NCBI RefSeq assembly: GCF_901000735.1 | Contig: NC_081543.1 | Span: forward strand, 19,944,079-20,008,078 | Reading direction: 5' to 3' | DNA length: 64,000 bases | Origin: Corylus avellana | Taxonomy: Eukaryota > Streptophyta > Magnoliopsida > Fagales > Betulaceae | Part shown: in pieces, positions 42,371 to 53,909 of the stretch | Numbering within the stretch: the stretch's first letter is position 1 | Layout: each line of letters opens with the position of its first letter | Made by a program: the position numbers and the translations under genes | The notes under the pieces: generated by a model | Database searches by the model: none | The model's input: only the letters and a program-made list of their open reading frames with translations | Told to the model about the DNA's origin: nothing

Positions 42371-43499
42371 ATATAATTGCTAGTTCCATGTTATTTCTAG
42401 GTTCTTGCTTGATAACAGAATGCTATGAAATTTTGCCAAATACTATGACTTATATATAAACCCTACTTTATAGTTGGTGGTGAGATTGTGTATTTCATCT
42501 GATAGGACTAACATGTCAATCATAATTATCAATTTTGATCATGGAAGTAGAGACTTTTGATTGATATGTTAGTGTGGTTGGAATACACTGAACTGGAGTT
42601 GTTATTCTTTAGACTTCTGTTATTGAGTAACTTAAAACTCATGACCGCTTATAACATTAACTTTCAATCTTTAGAGAAGTGTGACCTCAAATGTGAAGTG
42701 CATGTTATTTTAATGGTCAAAATCTTGGTGTATTGGGTAATCACATGTAGTATTGTGAGAACACTACTCCTGAAGATGGAATTTTTATTCACTTTGGTTG
42801 GAATTAAAGAGATGTAAAATATCTCCTTCAAATAGATTTAATGGGAATTAATTATTTTAAGTCTCGAGGTTAAACATTTTAGTAAGTATTACTGAAATAA
42901 AATTTATTCAATTAAATATGATTTCAAGAGTATAAGAATTATCAAAGAAATTCAATCGGGGATTTAAGGATTTAGAGCTAGTGAAATAAAGTGCTAGTAA
43001 ATTTTGAATTAACTTTAATTTCACCAGGGATATTTTATGGAGGGCTCAAATGCAATTGTAAAAAGTCGATGAAGCTTTTGTTTAATCAAAATAAATACCA
43101 TAATACGTTACACATTTTTAGCAAAATAAGTTGTAATTAATGGTAACTTAGAACATGTTATGAGATGATAAGTTGTAGCTAATGGTAAACCTAGAACAAG
43201 TTGAGATGACAAGTATTATAGACCGATTGAAACTAGTTTTATTTTTCCTTTAGATTCCTCATCAAGATGATAATTACCATTTCCATTTGGGATTGGCCTA
43301 AATTGCATAAGAAACAAACAACTGTCCCAATAGTAACAAATAAGAAGGGTGTTGACAAGAACCTTTTTTTATTTTTTTATTTTTTTATTTTTTTATTTTA
43401 TTTTTTATATAATTTTTATAATTTTTTTTTTTTTTTTGTCATGTTAGCCCAAATTAGTCGACCTAATGGTCCTAACTTATTGAAACCCAACTCATTAGC
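42371..43499. other. Intergenic AT-rich DNA
   Basis: No gene or known repeat seen. A short duplication (GATGATAAGTTGTA / GTTGTAATTAATGGTAACTTAGAACA at 43127-43215) and a T-rich tract with five TTTATTTTTT-type units (43366-43437) are the only structure. Confidence 0.5.
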
Positions 43500-43620
43500 A
43501 TCGGTGGTAGTGGTTCAGTGGTCTATAGAAAATCTCCATGAGGTTAGGCATATACTAGGGCGTGGGTTCGACTCTCCGCAATGAGTAATCTCTTATACAA
43601 GCCTTATTAGTATTAATTGT
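43500..43620 (+). mobile_element. tRNA-like SINE head
   Basis: An A-box-like TGGTAGTGGTTCAGTGG (43504-43520) and a B-box-like GTGGGTTCGACTC (43562-43574) at the spacing of a Pol III promoter. No cloverleaf can be closed, so it is more likely a SINE fragment than a tRNA gene. A 32-bp perfect duplication (43651-43682, 43683-43714) follows. Confidence 0.5.
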
Positions 43621-43650
43621 CTTAAGAATCATTAATGTTCTAGTGGAGCT

Positions 43651-43714
43651 GGGTCAGACTATAACTCAATTGGTCATGAGATGGGTCAGACTATAACTCA
43701 ATTGGTCATGAGAT
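43651..43714 (+). repeat. Perfect 32-bp tandem duplication
   Basis: GGGTCAGACTATAACTCAAT and the 12 bases after it occur twice in direct succession, with no differences. Confidence 0.9.
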
Positions 43715-44833
43715 AGTTCTTGTAGTTCCTTCTATCCAGGCCTCCCATAAGCCCAACAGATTGAAGAAAATAATAATGCTATAGAAATTAAATACGGAAT
43801 AATAAAATAGACGAGATTTTATGTGGTTCGATCCTAAGGCTACATTATACTCTTATTCACTCGATGAATTTACAATAAGAGAGTCCTTATTTATAGGGAG
43901 TTTGAGAGAATACAAAACCGCATAAATATCAAATCAAATCAGATTTAATTGCATTCCAATATAATTTGATTTGATTACAATAAATGACAATAAAATTATA
44001 TATTGTTAAAATATATTCTAACACTGACAAATACTACTATGGTTACATCCAAAGCATTCATCTATTTCTCTAGAATTGCTGCTACCTTAATCGTTGGTAT
44101 ATCTTTGAAAAAAAGAAGAAAGAAAACAACTTATAAAAAAAAAAAAGACAAAAATAAACACGTAAGTAAACAAAACAAAAAACTGAATGAGAGAGATGTT
44201 AAAACAGTTTCCGGTTTGGTGAACTCAAGGGAAAGCAGGTGCCTCTTTAGTGCTGCTCCTTCCTGATTTGCAAGATGAAAAGATGGTTAAGAGGGCTCGC
44301 TGGGGTGTTTTCGGCGAATCCTCCTCTGATGGCTAAGTCAGTGATCTTCTCAGTGGGTTGATTGTATATTTGAATGTAAGTCTAGCGTCTTTTTCTTCTC
44401 TGTTGGTTATCTTCTTTATTTATAGCATAGCCAATAAATGAGATAATGATTACCGGGCGGAGGATCCGGGATCAGGTGTAACCGATGGAGAGCTAGTGAT
44501 GACAGGACGGAGAATTCAGGATCCACACGTAACTGATAGAGAATTGATGACAAGATCTTCCATTTGTAATAACAGAGTGTAACATTCGGACGACTTTATG
44601 GGCACGTGTAACGCTTATGGGCATTTACTAACTTGTAACCGATGCCTCCTCTTAATGATCATTGAATAGCTTTCTTTTGATTATACTCGTATCCTTGGGT
44701 ACTTACTCCTTGAGGATTATAATATAATGTTTGGGAGATACTTCAAGTAGTTTAAGCAATTGATGAGCTGGACCCTTTTGGGCTGGCCATGCGCCAGTGG
44801 AAGCTTTAAGCCCATATCGACATTTCTTGATGA
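43715..44833. other. Unassigned, LTR-like sequence left of the Cassandra chimera
   Basis: No ORF of note. Bases 43790-44030 look like an LTR leader of a copia or gypsy element (phrase GTGGTTCGATCCTAAGGC). Bases 44300-44833 seem continuous with 50423-51008 across the chimera and may be the LTR of the element that carries the ORF at 51009. Not proven. Confidence 0.35.
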
Positions 44834-45030
44834 CCCAGTGTAACACCCCACCCCATTGACACATAATATTGTCTGCTTTTGACTCCCCCGAACTAGACTT
44901 CCTAGGAGTTTACCCATCCTGGTACTACTGTTGCAGAAGCACGCTTAACTACGGCGTTCTAATGGGATTATGACCATCACAGCTTTAAAACGCGTTGTTG
45001 TCATTAAGGGTGTAAGTATACATTTAAGTA

Positions 45031-46378
45031 TGTTAAATGCCAAAATATTCATATTTTAGCCCTTAACTTATATTTGTTAATTCCTTAGTGTTGTTAATTT
45101 ATGCCATTTTAGTTCTTTATGTGTTTTCTATGTTTTTGTAGGCTTTTGGAAGAAAAGAAAGCAATTCTGGAAGTATTAGGCTTAAAGAGCAAATTTGGGA
45201 AAAACTGGAGGCTCTAGTAGTGCGATCGATTGCATGGGACCTGCGATCGAGCGGACTACAAGCGGAATGGCCAGACAAGCACAAGGTGTGCGCTCGTGTG
45301 CACAAGAAACAACCTCGATCGCATCTGCGATCGAGCGCCCAACACCAGAGATCGATTGCAGTCCTGCGATCGAGCGCACTCGTGCGTGAAGAGCAAGTCA
45401 GCTGCTGCCCTATTCTGGAAAGTGTCTTATTTTAGGGTTTTGAAGTCTTGTGCGAACTATGGACCCTACGATTTTTAGGGTTTCTAGAGTATTCCTAAGT
45501 CTTATAAATATACCCTTAAGCCTGTAAAAAAAAAAAAACCAATTCCAAGGAGAAGAATTGGAGCTCTTCAAGTTCAAGTTTCGGGTTTATTATTTTTCTT
45601 GTCTATTTTATTTTATGAATATGTTTAACATCAAACTCATGTTTAACTAAACTACTTAGTAGGGCTAGATTGAAGCCCTAATTATGTTTATTTAATATTT
45701 CAATATTGGCGCCTTTGTGACAATGATATTGTGATGCTTAACTTGATTAATTCCTGTTTTATTGAATTCCTCATATGTGTTTGTTTGATCAACATTATAC
45801 ATATGGTATGGATTAGTTAATTAAATCAAGTTGGATGATCGAGTCCTGGGTTTAATAAGAATAACAAAAGAAATTCACACCGGGTTCTTGGGTTAATCAA
45901 CATGGGGAACCGGGAGTAGACACCCATGACCTAGGCCTCATGTGTTTGTCGATTTCCACAGATTTATGCTTTCTTAAAGAACAACTTAGTAGACACCCAT
46001 GCTAAATCCTTTAAGAAAGAAAAGAATTAGAGTAGACACCCATGCTTAATTCGTTGCTTAGGGAAATCAATACTTTAAAGAGTAGATACCTTTAGGTTGG
46101 CAAACATTAAGTGTTCATAATATGATTGAATCATTGGCATATTTTTATATTTTCTAAGTATGATTACTGGTGGATATCAATGCCCTACCTTTTATTATTA
46201 TCAACTCAAAATCAATCTTTGTTTTGTTTTAATTACGGAATTTATTTTAAGCAAAATTTAGCAATCCTCATGGGAATGATCTCGTACTTGCACCATATAC
46301 TACTATATTGATCTTGTGCATTCGCGAGTTAAACGTACAATTATTTGCCTATTAATTTAGGTAAATATTTGCACAACA
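45031..46378 (+). mobile_element. Solo LTR, hairpin family, perfect TSD AAGTA
   Basis: Begins TGTTAAATGCC and ends GCACAACA, with AAGTA at 45026-45030 and 46379-46383. It is the opposite orientation to the LTRs of element B. It has the CGATCG motif cluster at 45215-45390 and the hairpin array at about 45905-46095. Its presence inside the Cassandra LTR makes it the younger of the two. Confidence 0.92.
45215..45390 (+). repeat. CGATCG motif cluster in the solo LTR
   Basis: Seven or so copies of TGCGATCGAGCGCA-type motifs in 175 bases. Three overlapping ORFs over it have no resemblance to proteins and are a result of the GC-rich motif. Confidence 0.7.
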
Positions 46379-46740
46379 AAGTACATCCTCATCTCCATAC
46401 CCAGGCGATGTGGGACGCCACAATCTTTTACTTACTGGGCAAAAAGATACTATGTTTTAAAGTATACAAGATTGTTGGATGAATGTTTGATGTAAGGTGT
46501 TTTGTTATACTATGACTATGTAATGATGTTTCATGAGATGTGTTGGATGAATGTTTGATGTAATGTTTCTATGAGCTTTTATGGGTTTGCAAGATAATGT
46601 GATGATTGTGTTGTTGTGAGCATTTTAATGGTTCGCATGGTTTATGACAGGATCCTATGATTTTTATGATATGAGTTATGATAGTATATGAGTTCAAGGT
46701 TTTGTTAACATGAGCATGAACATGGCATGAGCAATGAAAC

Positions 46741-47095
46741 GGAAACGGGGTTCAACTCTAGTGGTGATTGAGATATGGTCTCACTACCGTAGAGTTGGCC
46801 CATGGATGAAACAGGGTTCAACTCCGGTGGTGATTGAGATATGGTCTCACTACCCTAGATCTAGCTCATGCATGACGAAAACGGGGTGATGGCTCCCGGT
46901 AGTGATTGAGATATGGTCTCACTACTGCAGAGCTGGCCTCATGCATATTGAGAAAGGGGTGATGGCTCCCAGTGGTGATTAAGATATGGTCTCACTATCG
47001 CAGTGCTGGCCTCATGCATAATGAAAATGGGGTGATGGTCCCGGTGGTGATTGAGATATGGTCTCGCTACCACAAAGCTGACCTCACAATGGAAA
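46741..47095 (+). repeat. Minisatellite, five copies of 66-73 bp
   Basis: The phrase GATTGAGATATGGTCTCACTAC recurs with its core at 46772, 46838, 46910, 46983 and 47055. Between them GGGGTGATGGCTCCC and CTGGCCTCATGCATAATGA alternate. Typical LTR minisatellite of plant gypsy elements. Confidence 0.88.
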
Positions 47096-47172
47096 TAGTA
47101 CCAGATGATGAACATGAGCATGCATAGCATATGATAGTATGATGATGATGATTGGTTTAGTATGAGCTTATA

Positions 47173-47391
47173 CTAGGCGTATCAGTATGCCTATGTGCAG
47201 GAGGTGCAACTGTGCATAATGCATACCGATATGAATGGTTACATATGATGATTTTTATGCTAGACGTATCAATATGCATATGTGACTGGTATGGGATGGA
47301 CGCATATGTATACCGTTACGAATAGATGATGCATCTGATGATTTTTATGCTAGACTTATCAATATGCATATGTGATTGGTATGAGACAGAC
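47173..47391 (+). repeat. About 90-bp tandem repeat, 2.4 copies
   Basis: Units start at 47173, 47262 and 47352 with (T/A)AG(G/A)CGTATCA(G/A)TATGC and hold GATGATTTTTATGCTAGAC at the joints. The third is split by the insertion at 47392. Confidence 0.75.
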
Positions 47392-49254
47392 TGTAACACC
47401 CCAGATCTTAAAAGTCTTATTTTATGGTTGAAGTACGTAGAATATCATAATTACTAATTGATTGACGAATATGATAGAATCTAAATTCATAGATATAGTG
47501 ATAATTAAAGTTTTAATTTCGATGGCGAAATTCTAATAAGGAGGGAAGATTGTAGCACCTCAGATTTTGAAAGTCTTATTTTAGAGATATTAATTTGATG
47601 CTATGATTATATTAATATTCATATTAGGCAATGATGTTAATTATTGAGGAATTTATGATATTGTATGAATGGTAATAGGAGATTGGTAGGTAGAATAGTA
47701 TAGGGTAGGTAGAATAGTAAATGGTAGGTAAAATAGTAAATGGTAGGTATAATAGTATTTGGTAGGTGAAATAGTAAATGAAGGGTAGAATTGTAAATGA
47801 AAGGCGGAATAGTATTTGTTTTTTTTTCCTATAAATAGAGCTCTTCCCCTTCACAATTTTCACCACTCATATCCTCTTTTCCACATATTCTTCCTTCTTC
47901 CGTTTTCTACTCGGTCTTTCTTCTTTCTGAAAGTGTTTACACGAAACAAAGAGAGAAAGGGCGAGACAAAGCGTTGCAAGAAAGAAAGAAGACGAGAGAG
48001 AACGGACTTGAGAAATTAGTTTGAAAGATATACTAGTAGTGTTAGTCAGATTGGAGCAACTAGATCATTCAGACCACTTTTTAGCTTCAGTCTAGAGGTA
48101 AGTAAATTTACTACCCCTTCTAAAATTACTTCATGTCATGCTATTTATTCATTCTTGTATCAAACTGTAAATGATTATTTTATTTACCTGTCATGGAGAT
48201 ATGTTGCATGCATGAAGGATTTCTAAAAGAATTATTTAGAAAGTTTCTATTTCTTTAAATGCTTTCTAAGTACACAAGTTTATATTTAGAAAAGTTTCGA
48301 TTTTTGAGAAATGATGATAATTATAAGAAAGAAGAATAATGATAAACCCTCCTACATGTTGCCCTAAGATGCATCAAAAGAAGTACAAGAAATGAGTTAA
48401 ATGTTTATGAAATGAGGGCACATGTATGGAGGAGAGTATTTTTGGCCCCAAGATAAGTAAAGATGAGAGTTCGGTACCGATACTCGGATGGAGGCGAAAC
48501 CACTGAAGGAGGCTATGCCAGAAGGTGGTATTCCATCAACAGACCGTTGAGTGCACCAAGAAAAGAGTTAATTGACGGTCGGGCATGGCTGAGGCCACAG
48601 TTCAGTGCCATGGTCACAAGGACCCGCAACCCTCATACACAGGGGTAACAACGTACATGGGCCCTAATATGAGAAAATGATAATATGATTTACAATGATG
48701 ATATACTATGATGATTTACAATGATGATTTATAATGATGCATTATGATGATGATTTATAACAATGATTTATGACGATGATCTATTACTAGATGTAATAGT
48801 ACGTATATGCTATGGGAGACGCAACTGTACATACATATATTATTATGGCCGGATGTATATTTATTTGTGAAAACAATTTTCAAAACTGAGAACAAAGAGT
48901 GAAACTATTTATGGTTGTGGATTTTACTTGCTGGGCCCCTTTTGGGCTCATTCAGTTTTATTTCTTGTTTTCAGGTAGAAAGGACGCTGGAATAGGAGGC
49001 CGGAATGGGGGCGGGAATAATTATTAATTTTCAAAGTCTTTTCATATTAGTTATTGTAATAATATGATGTTCCGCACTAAAGTTTAATGTTTCATAATTT
49101 CGCTTGTAATAAAAATCTCTTGAAGAATGTTTTATACATTGATCGTATCCTTTAAAATCAAGTACTCTGATAGACCTTATAGATCTTTGCAAAAGTTCTT
49201 GGTGTAAAAGAAGGAAAGTGGCAAACTCAGCCTTAACGGGCTGGGGATGTTACA
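47392..49254 (+). mobile_element. Chromovirus-like gypsy remnant (LTR start, 3' end, LTR)
   Basis: Flanks CAGAC (47387-47391) and CGGAC (49255-49259) differ by one base. The left part is the first bases of an LTR (TGTAACACCCCAGATCTTAAA), followed after a deletion by the 3' end of the internal region: GATGGCGAAATTC and purine tract AAGGAGGGAAGA (about 47522-47550), as in Tekay/Del chromoviruses. A full LTR follows at 47552-49254 (TGTAGCACCTCAGAT...GGGGATGTTACA). Confidence 0.7.
47552..49254 (+). repeat. 3' LTR of the chromovirus-like remnant
   Basis: 1703 bases. A run of (A/T)GGTAGGTA(A/G)AATAGTA units occurs at 47685-47815, right before TCCTATAAATAGAG (47828-47841), a likely TATA box. A GATGATTTATAATGATG repeat lies at 48690-48785. 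No coding content. Confidence 0.7.
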
Positions 49255-50040
49255 CGGACGCATATGTATACCGTTATGGATAGATGATGCATGATGACTT
49301 TCCATATGTTTTATTACTAAGCTACATAATATGTAAGTATGTAAAAAGTTAGATGGGTTAGTATGCATATGTTTCGAGATGAAGATCGAGCTTATGTATA
49401 CTCTCACAGCTGATTTAGTATGTTTTCAGATGATGACTCTTTTAGAAAGCCTAGTGAGTTTTATACTACTGAGCATCTCTATTTTATGGAGATGGCGGAC
49501 TCATAAATCCGCCTGCATCATGGGTGGTTGTCATTTCCGTGGTGCAGACGATGTTGTGGATGCAGGTACAAAGAAGGTTGGTGAGGATCCTGTTGCCATG
49601 TATTTGGGCCACAATGTTTGAGGCCTAGATGTGTCGGAGGTTTATTTTGTTGGACTAGCTGTTAGTCCTCTTTGGTAGAGCATTTATGTATATGCTTAGA
49701 TGTAGGTATTTTGTAGATGGCTCGTGTCACAGGTGACACTTTTGTATAGCCAATCTTTTGTATGTAAGCTTTATTTACATAGATGTATTTGTCAGCTCTA
49801 TTGTGTTAAGTTATGTCTAATGTTATTTATACTCCGTTGCAAAGATATAAACTCAAATTAATCATGGATGATGCATATAGCTCTGTGAGACTTATTATAT
49901 TGTCAATCAGGTTAATGCACGGGTTCATGGCATACTGCGGTATCGCTATGCCATTGTGACAATCCGCTTTGTTGTGGATTATTGGTTTTTAAATGAAAAA
50001 TTTTTAGTCATGCTTTTATCAAACGGGTCATCACAAAATT

Positions 50041-50186
50041 TGGTATCAGAGCCATTGCATAGCCTAAGATGGGGGGAGCGTGCACAAGCCAATGAAGGTC
50101 GCTAGCGGGCACTCACTAGGATGCCAAGAATGGATTAATCCCATGAGGGTCACCAGCTTAAATGCTGGGTCCTAAGAGGGGGTGAT
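50041..50186 (+). mobile_element. Cassandra internal region with primer site and purine tract
   Basis: Primer site TGGTATCAGAGCC (50041-50053), then 120 bases without an ORF, then AAGAGGGGGTG (50174-50184) before the LTR. Such a short internal region is the Cassandra norm. The sequence upstream of the primer site is not a Cassandra LTR. Confidence 0.75.
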
Positions 50187-50417
50187 TGTGACATCCCATA
50201 TTGCCTTGGTATGGAGATGAGGATGTGCATGTATGTATACTTACACCTTTCATGATAACAACGCGTTTTAAAGCCGTGATGGTCATGATCCCATTAGAAT
50301 TCCGCAGTTAAGCGTGCTTCTGCGAAAGTAGTACCAGGATGGGTGACCTCCTGGGAAGTCTGGTTCGGGGGAGTCAAAACCGAACAATATTGTATGTCAC
50401 TAAGATGGGGTGTTACA
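50187..50417 (+). repeat. Cassandra LTR with 5S-like sequence
   Basis: 231 bases, TGTGACATCCC...GGGGTGTTACA. Bases 50287-50361 match 5S rRNA from GATCCCAT through GGGTGACCTCCTGGGAAGTC, including A-box, intermediate and C-box of the internal Pol III promoter. The 5' third of 5S is absent, so it is not an rRNA gene. Confidence 0.88.
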
Positions 50418-50422
50418 TCCAG

Positions 50423-51008
50423 GCACATGGGCTTGGGCCTTATAAAATGTATGTAACAGTTACCCCCCGAATCCCTTCTTGAGAGGATTTGAAAGGATGG
50501 AATTCCCAAATTTTAAGGAAAATATATTTATGAGATCTTTGCTCGATTTACTGACCATTCCCTGACTGATGTTATCCTCGATATCACAGTTGTCTTTTGA
50601 ATCCGACAACTGTTTTTTTTTTTTTTTTGTTCTGACAATTGTTCATCTGTGATACCGGTGATTTTACCAGATCTTCGGCCATTTGAATATTTTGTCCGTT
50701 ACTAGTCTCCTTTTTTCCATGTGTTTACTTCTATGTGACCTGTGCTTGGGTGCATGGGTCTATGAGATAGATGTCAGTTATTGAGTGGTTACTTCTTTGC
50801 GCCTTTTCATGAGAAATCATCCATAGGTCATTTTAGCTTTAAGCATGGTGGCGAGTCCATCATTCTTTGCATTTAATGCTCTTTTGTTTCAACCAAGGTT
50901 TCCTTTTTATAAGCGATCTTCGTCTTCTTCCTTCCTTCTCTTTCCATTGATTTCTTGCATCCTTACCTTTTCGCACTCCTGAAATTTCTTTTTCCATCTC
51001 TCACAATT
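50423..51008. other. Non-coding stretch before the plant gypsy extra ORF
   Basis: Mixed composition, with a T run at 50610-50627. Near 50590-50650 there is an imperfect ACAACTGT.../ACAATTGTTC repeat. Probably LTR or leader of the element that carries the next ORF. Confidence 0.35.
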
Positions 51009-51837
51009 ATGTCTTCTTCCAAGCAATCACCTCTTGTGGATGAGGAACACTTGTCGGTTACTCTCCAGAAGCTCCTTTGATTCGACGGAGTAGCGGTTCT
51101 TCTTCAAGGGGTCGTCCTTTTGCGGAGGCGCCGCCCTTGACAACCAGGTCTTCTCTATGCCTGGATTTCCCCTGTCAGCAAAGATCATGTTTCATGTTGA
51201 CCGATGAGAAGGTACTCCGGCATAATTATGAGATTCCTTCTTCTATACAGCTTCACTTTCTCAATAACTCTATTGATATGGTGGATGGTCCCAGAGACAT
51301 GTGCGTCTATGAACGCATGTTTCGAGCTGGGCTCCACTTACCCTTTTCTCCCATCATTAGAGAGCTGCTATCTTTCTTGGGAGTTGCTCCGGGGCAGCTG
51401 ATGCCCAATTAATGGCGGTATTTTCTGGCTTCTTTCTTGCTATGGCCCACCATTTTTCCAGGGAAGGTAATGTCAATTCCAGAATTTTTCAATATATATA
51501 GCCCCCATTTTATCCTGCTACCCAGACACTGACCTTCAAGGTTCGTGGGAAGAATCAGTTCATCGAGGTCGGTTTTACCTATTCAAACAATAAACACTGG
51601 TCAGAGCAATTTTTCTATGTTTCTAGCGAATAGGAAGCATCTCCTTCCAAAACTTTGCCGCTGAAGCATACTGTTCCCTGGAACTGGGGTGTTCCTATAT
51701 ATATATATTCCCTAAAAGAATTCTTCCCTTTGGTAGGGGAAGAGTGTCCCAAGCTTAACTCAGACTCACGGTGTCGAGTTGATCAGATTCTCGCTTTTTC
51801 TTTGCTTCCCGAGAATGAGGAACGAGACTAGGATGAC
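51009..51837 (+). pseudogene. Gypsy extra ORF (putative plant transposon domain), broken
   Basis: ATG at 51009 (MSSSKQSPLVDEEH), stop or frameshift at about 51077, then IPSSIQLHFLNNSIDMVDGP and MCVYERMFRAGLHLPF, IIRELLSFLGVAPGQL (51230-51405), typical of the Pfam putative gypsy-type transposon domain. After a stop and more shifts come WPTIFPGK, EQFFYVSSE (about 51605), VGEECPKLN and LAFSLLPENEE (51800-51830). It is cut at 51837 by an LTR. It is the counterpart of the antisense ORF at 25930-27010; the gypsy pol it belongs to would read on the minus strand but is not seen. Confidence 0.65.
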
Positions 51838-52965
51838 TGTTGTGCAAATATCTACCTAAATTAATAGGCAAATAATTGTACGTTTTACTCGCAAGTGCAC
51901 AAGATCAATATTGTAGTATATGGTGCAAGTACGAGATCATTCACACGAGGATTGCTAAATTTTGCTTAAAATAAATTCTGTAAGTAAAACAAACAAAAAT
52001 TGATTTTGAGTTGATAATAATAAAAAGGTAGGGCTTTGATATCCACCACTAATCATATTTATATAGTATAACAATATGTCATTGCTTTAATCATGTTATG
52101 CATATCTAATGTTTGTCAACCTAAGGGCATGGGTGTATACTCCTTAAGCTATAGATTTCCCTAAGCAACGAGTTAGGTATGAGTGTATACTCTAACTCTT
52201 TTCTTTCTTAAAGGATTTAGCATGGGTGTATACTAAGTTGTTCTTTAAGAAAGCATGATTCTATGAAAATCGACAAACACATGGAACCTCGGGCATGGGT
52301 GTATACTCCCGGTTTTCCATGTTGATTAACCCAAGAACCCGGTGTGGATTTCTTTTGTTACTCTTATTAAACCTAGGACTCCAAATTGATTTAATTAACT
52401 AGTCCATACACATGCATATGTTGATAAGACAAACACAAATGAGGAATTCATGAGAATATGAATTAATCAAGTTAAATATCACAACATGATCATCACAAAG
52501 GCGCCAATATTGAAATATTAAATAAACATAATTAGGACTTCAATCTAGCCCTACTAAGTAATTTAGTTACACATGAGTTTGATGTTAAACATCTTCATAA
52601 AATAAAATAGAAAGGAAAAGAATAAACCCGAAACTTGAACTTGAAGAGCTTTAATTCTTCTCCTTAGAAATTGTATGCCTATTCTAAAGGTTTAAGAGTC
52701 TATTTATAGGCCTTAGGAATACTCTAGAAACCTAAAAAAACGTAGGGTTTGAGCCCTAGTTCGCACAAGGCTTCAAAAGCCTAAAAGAAGCACTTTCCAT
52801 AAGAAGGCTGCTGCTGGCTTGCTCCTCACGCATGGGTGTGCTCGATTGCATCCCGTGTGCAATCGATTGCAGGATTGCGATCGATTGTCTGTGCTGGGCG
52901 CTCAATCGCAAGTGCGATCGAGGTTGCATCTTGTGCGCAAGCTTTTCGCTCGTCTTTGTCGTCGC
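51838..52965 (-). repeat. LTR, hairpin family, right end lost
   Basis: Begins TGTTGTGCAAATATC. Hairpin array at 52117-52310 with arms GAGTTAG (52170-52176) and CTAACTC (52192-52198). The CGATCG cluster is at 52848-52930. It breaks off where another LTR of the same family starts, so the U3 side is missing. Confidence 0.8.
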
Positions 52966-53225
52966 TGTTGTTCATAATTACCTACCTAAATTAATAGGCA
53001 AATAACTGAATGTTTTACCCGCAAGTGCAAGAGGTCAAGATAGTAGTATAGTGTGCAAATACGGGGTCATTCCCATGAGGACTGCTGAATCTTGTCTAAA
53101 ATCAATTCCCAAAGTAAAATATAACAAGAAATTGGATTTAAATTGATAGTGATAAAAATGTAGGGCTTTGATATCCACCACCAATTATATTAAGCTAATA
53201 TATTAATATGCTAATGTTTTGACGA
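52966..53225 (-). repeat. LTR start of the same family, truncated
   Basis: Begins TGTTGTTCATAATTACC and follows the family up to about 53225, then changes to unrelated sequence before the hairpin region. It may be the inner edge of the 3' LTR of an element, or a rearrangement product. Confidence 0.6.
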
Positions 53226-53909
53226 CAATGTGGGTGGATAAACGCCCACACTGTGCTAAAAATGAAAAAAAAGTGAAGGTGGGGGGGTCAGAGTTGAGGA
53301 GGTGGATGAGAATGGGGAATGTGATATGTGATGAAAGTGGTGGCCGTAGGGTAGAATGGGGCCGTACAAGTGTAGATGTGGGGTGGTGGTGGTGTTTCAC
53401 GTGGTGAAAAATGGTAGAGGAATGGTGTTAGTGGATGTGTCCGGAGTTGGGTGCTTGGAGAACCTGTACGGTGTCGTGAGAGTTTGACAGGAAAGGGGAA
53501 AGAGAGTGACCTAAAATAGGTCACGTGCCTTGCTGTCTTAGTGCACTCGATCGCATTCGGCCAGGGGTGTGCGTGTGTGGGTGAGGTGCGCTCGAGCGCA
53601 CACAAGGTGTGTTCTATCGCACTAACAGAATGTCAAAAGCTATCATTTGGTTACTGCGCTCGATCGCATTCTGTTTGCAATTGATCGTAGTAACAGAATG
53701 TAATTTTTTTTTTGAATGCATAATGTGCAACAATGAAAAAGAAACACACAGGATAAGTGAGATACATGTAAAGTAAAGAAATTGATATGAAGAAAAAACA
53801 AGAGGGGAAAAAAGTGTACCGCCTTCAGTGGCCTCAGTACCACTGTTTTGAGTAGATGTGCTTGAGTTCGTGGACTGCTCAAATGCTTCTACTTGCAGCT
53901 GTAATGCCT
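53226..53909. other. GT-rich non-coding stretch with CGATCG motifs
   Basis: G/T-rich on the + strand to 53480. CGATCG-type motifs stand at 53548, 53589, 53660 and 53686. A phrase (TGATCGTAGTAACAGAATGTAAT) is similar to 24238-24260 in element B. Overlapping ORFs on both strands have low-complexity composition and no family resemblance. Confidence 0.45.

Larger units (their letters stand above)
44839..46422 (-). repeat. Cassandra LTR with 5S-like part, split by a solo LTR
   Basis: Pieces 44839-45030 and 46384-46422. Bases 44896-44968 match 5S rRNA on the minus strand (TTAAGCGTGCT and the GATGG..ACT C-box region). The right border is CGCCACA at 46422, the start of the LTR on the minus strand. 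Confidence 0.8.
46423..50036 (+). repeat. Part of a large gypsy LTR (interrupted)
   Basis: About 1.75 kb net, ending GGTCATCACA just before a primer site TGGTATCAGAGCC at 50041. It includes a tandem repeat (46741-47095) and a 90-bp repeat (47173-47391). An ORF at 49379-49621 is not recognised. The start of this LTR is missing; the sequence begins in TTTTACTTACTGGGC, a phrase also in the LTR at 47552-49254 (48925-48940). Confidence 0.5.
44839..50417. mobile_element. Cassandra / large-LTR chimera with inverted Cassandra ends
   Basis: The unit begins TGTAACACCCCA and ends TGGGGTGTTACA; flanks CCCAG (44834-44838) and TCCAG (50418-50422) match in 4 of 5 bases. At the left is a Cassandra LTR on the minus strand, at the right a Cassandra internal region and LTR on the + strand. 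Between them is part of a large foreign LTR (46423-50036). Two later insertions sit inside. In Cassandra sense both outer ends are U5 ends. Confidence 0.6.

Noticed and set aside
43500..43590. True tRNA gene
   Set aside because: A- and B-box-like sequences are present but acceptor and anticodon stems do not close; a SINE head is more likely.
45195..45478. Overlapping + and - ORFs of 62-82 codons
   Set aside because: All cover the CGATCG motif cluster; composition is driven by the motif and no protein family is recognisable.
50287..50361. 5S rRNA gene
   Set aside because: Only the 3' two thirds are present and it lies within a Cassandra LTR with a nearby primer site and purine tract.
53203..53605. 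His/Pro/Thr-rich minus-strand ORFs and the overlapping Trp/Val/Gly-rich + strand ORF
   Set aside because: Low-complexity GT-rich stretch in a retroelement; open frames on both strands by composition only.
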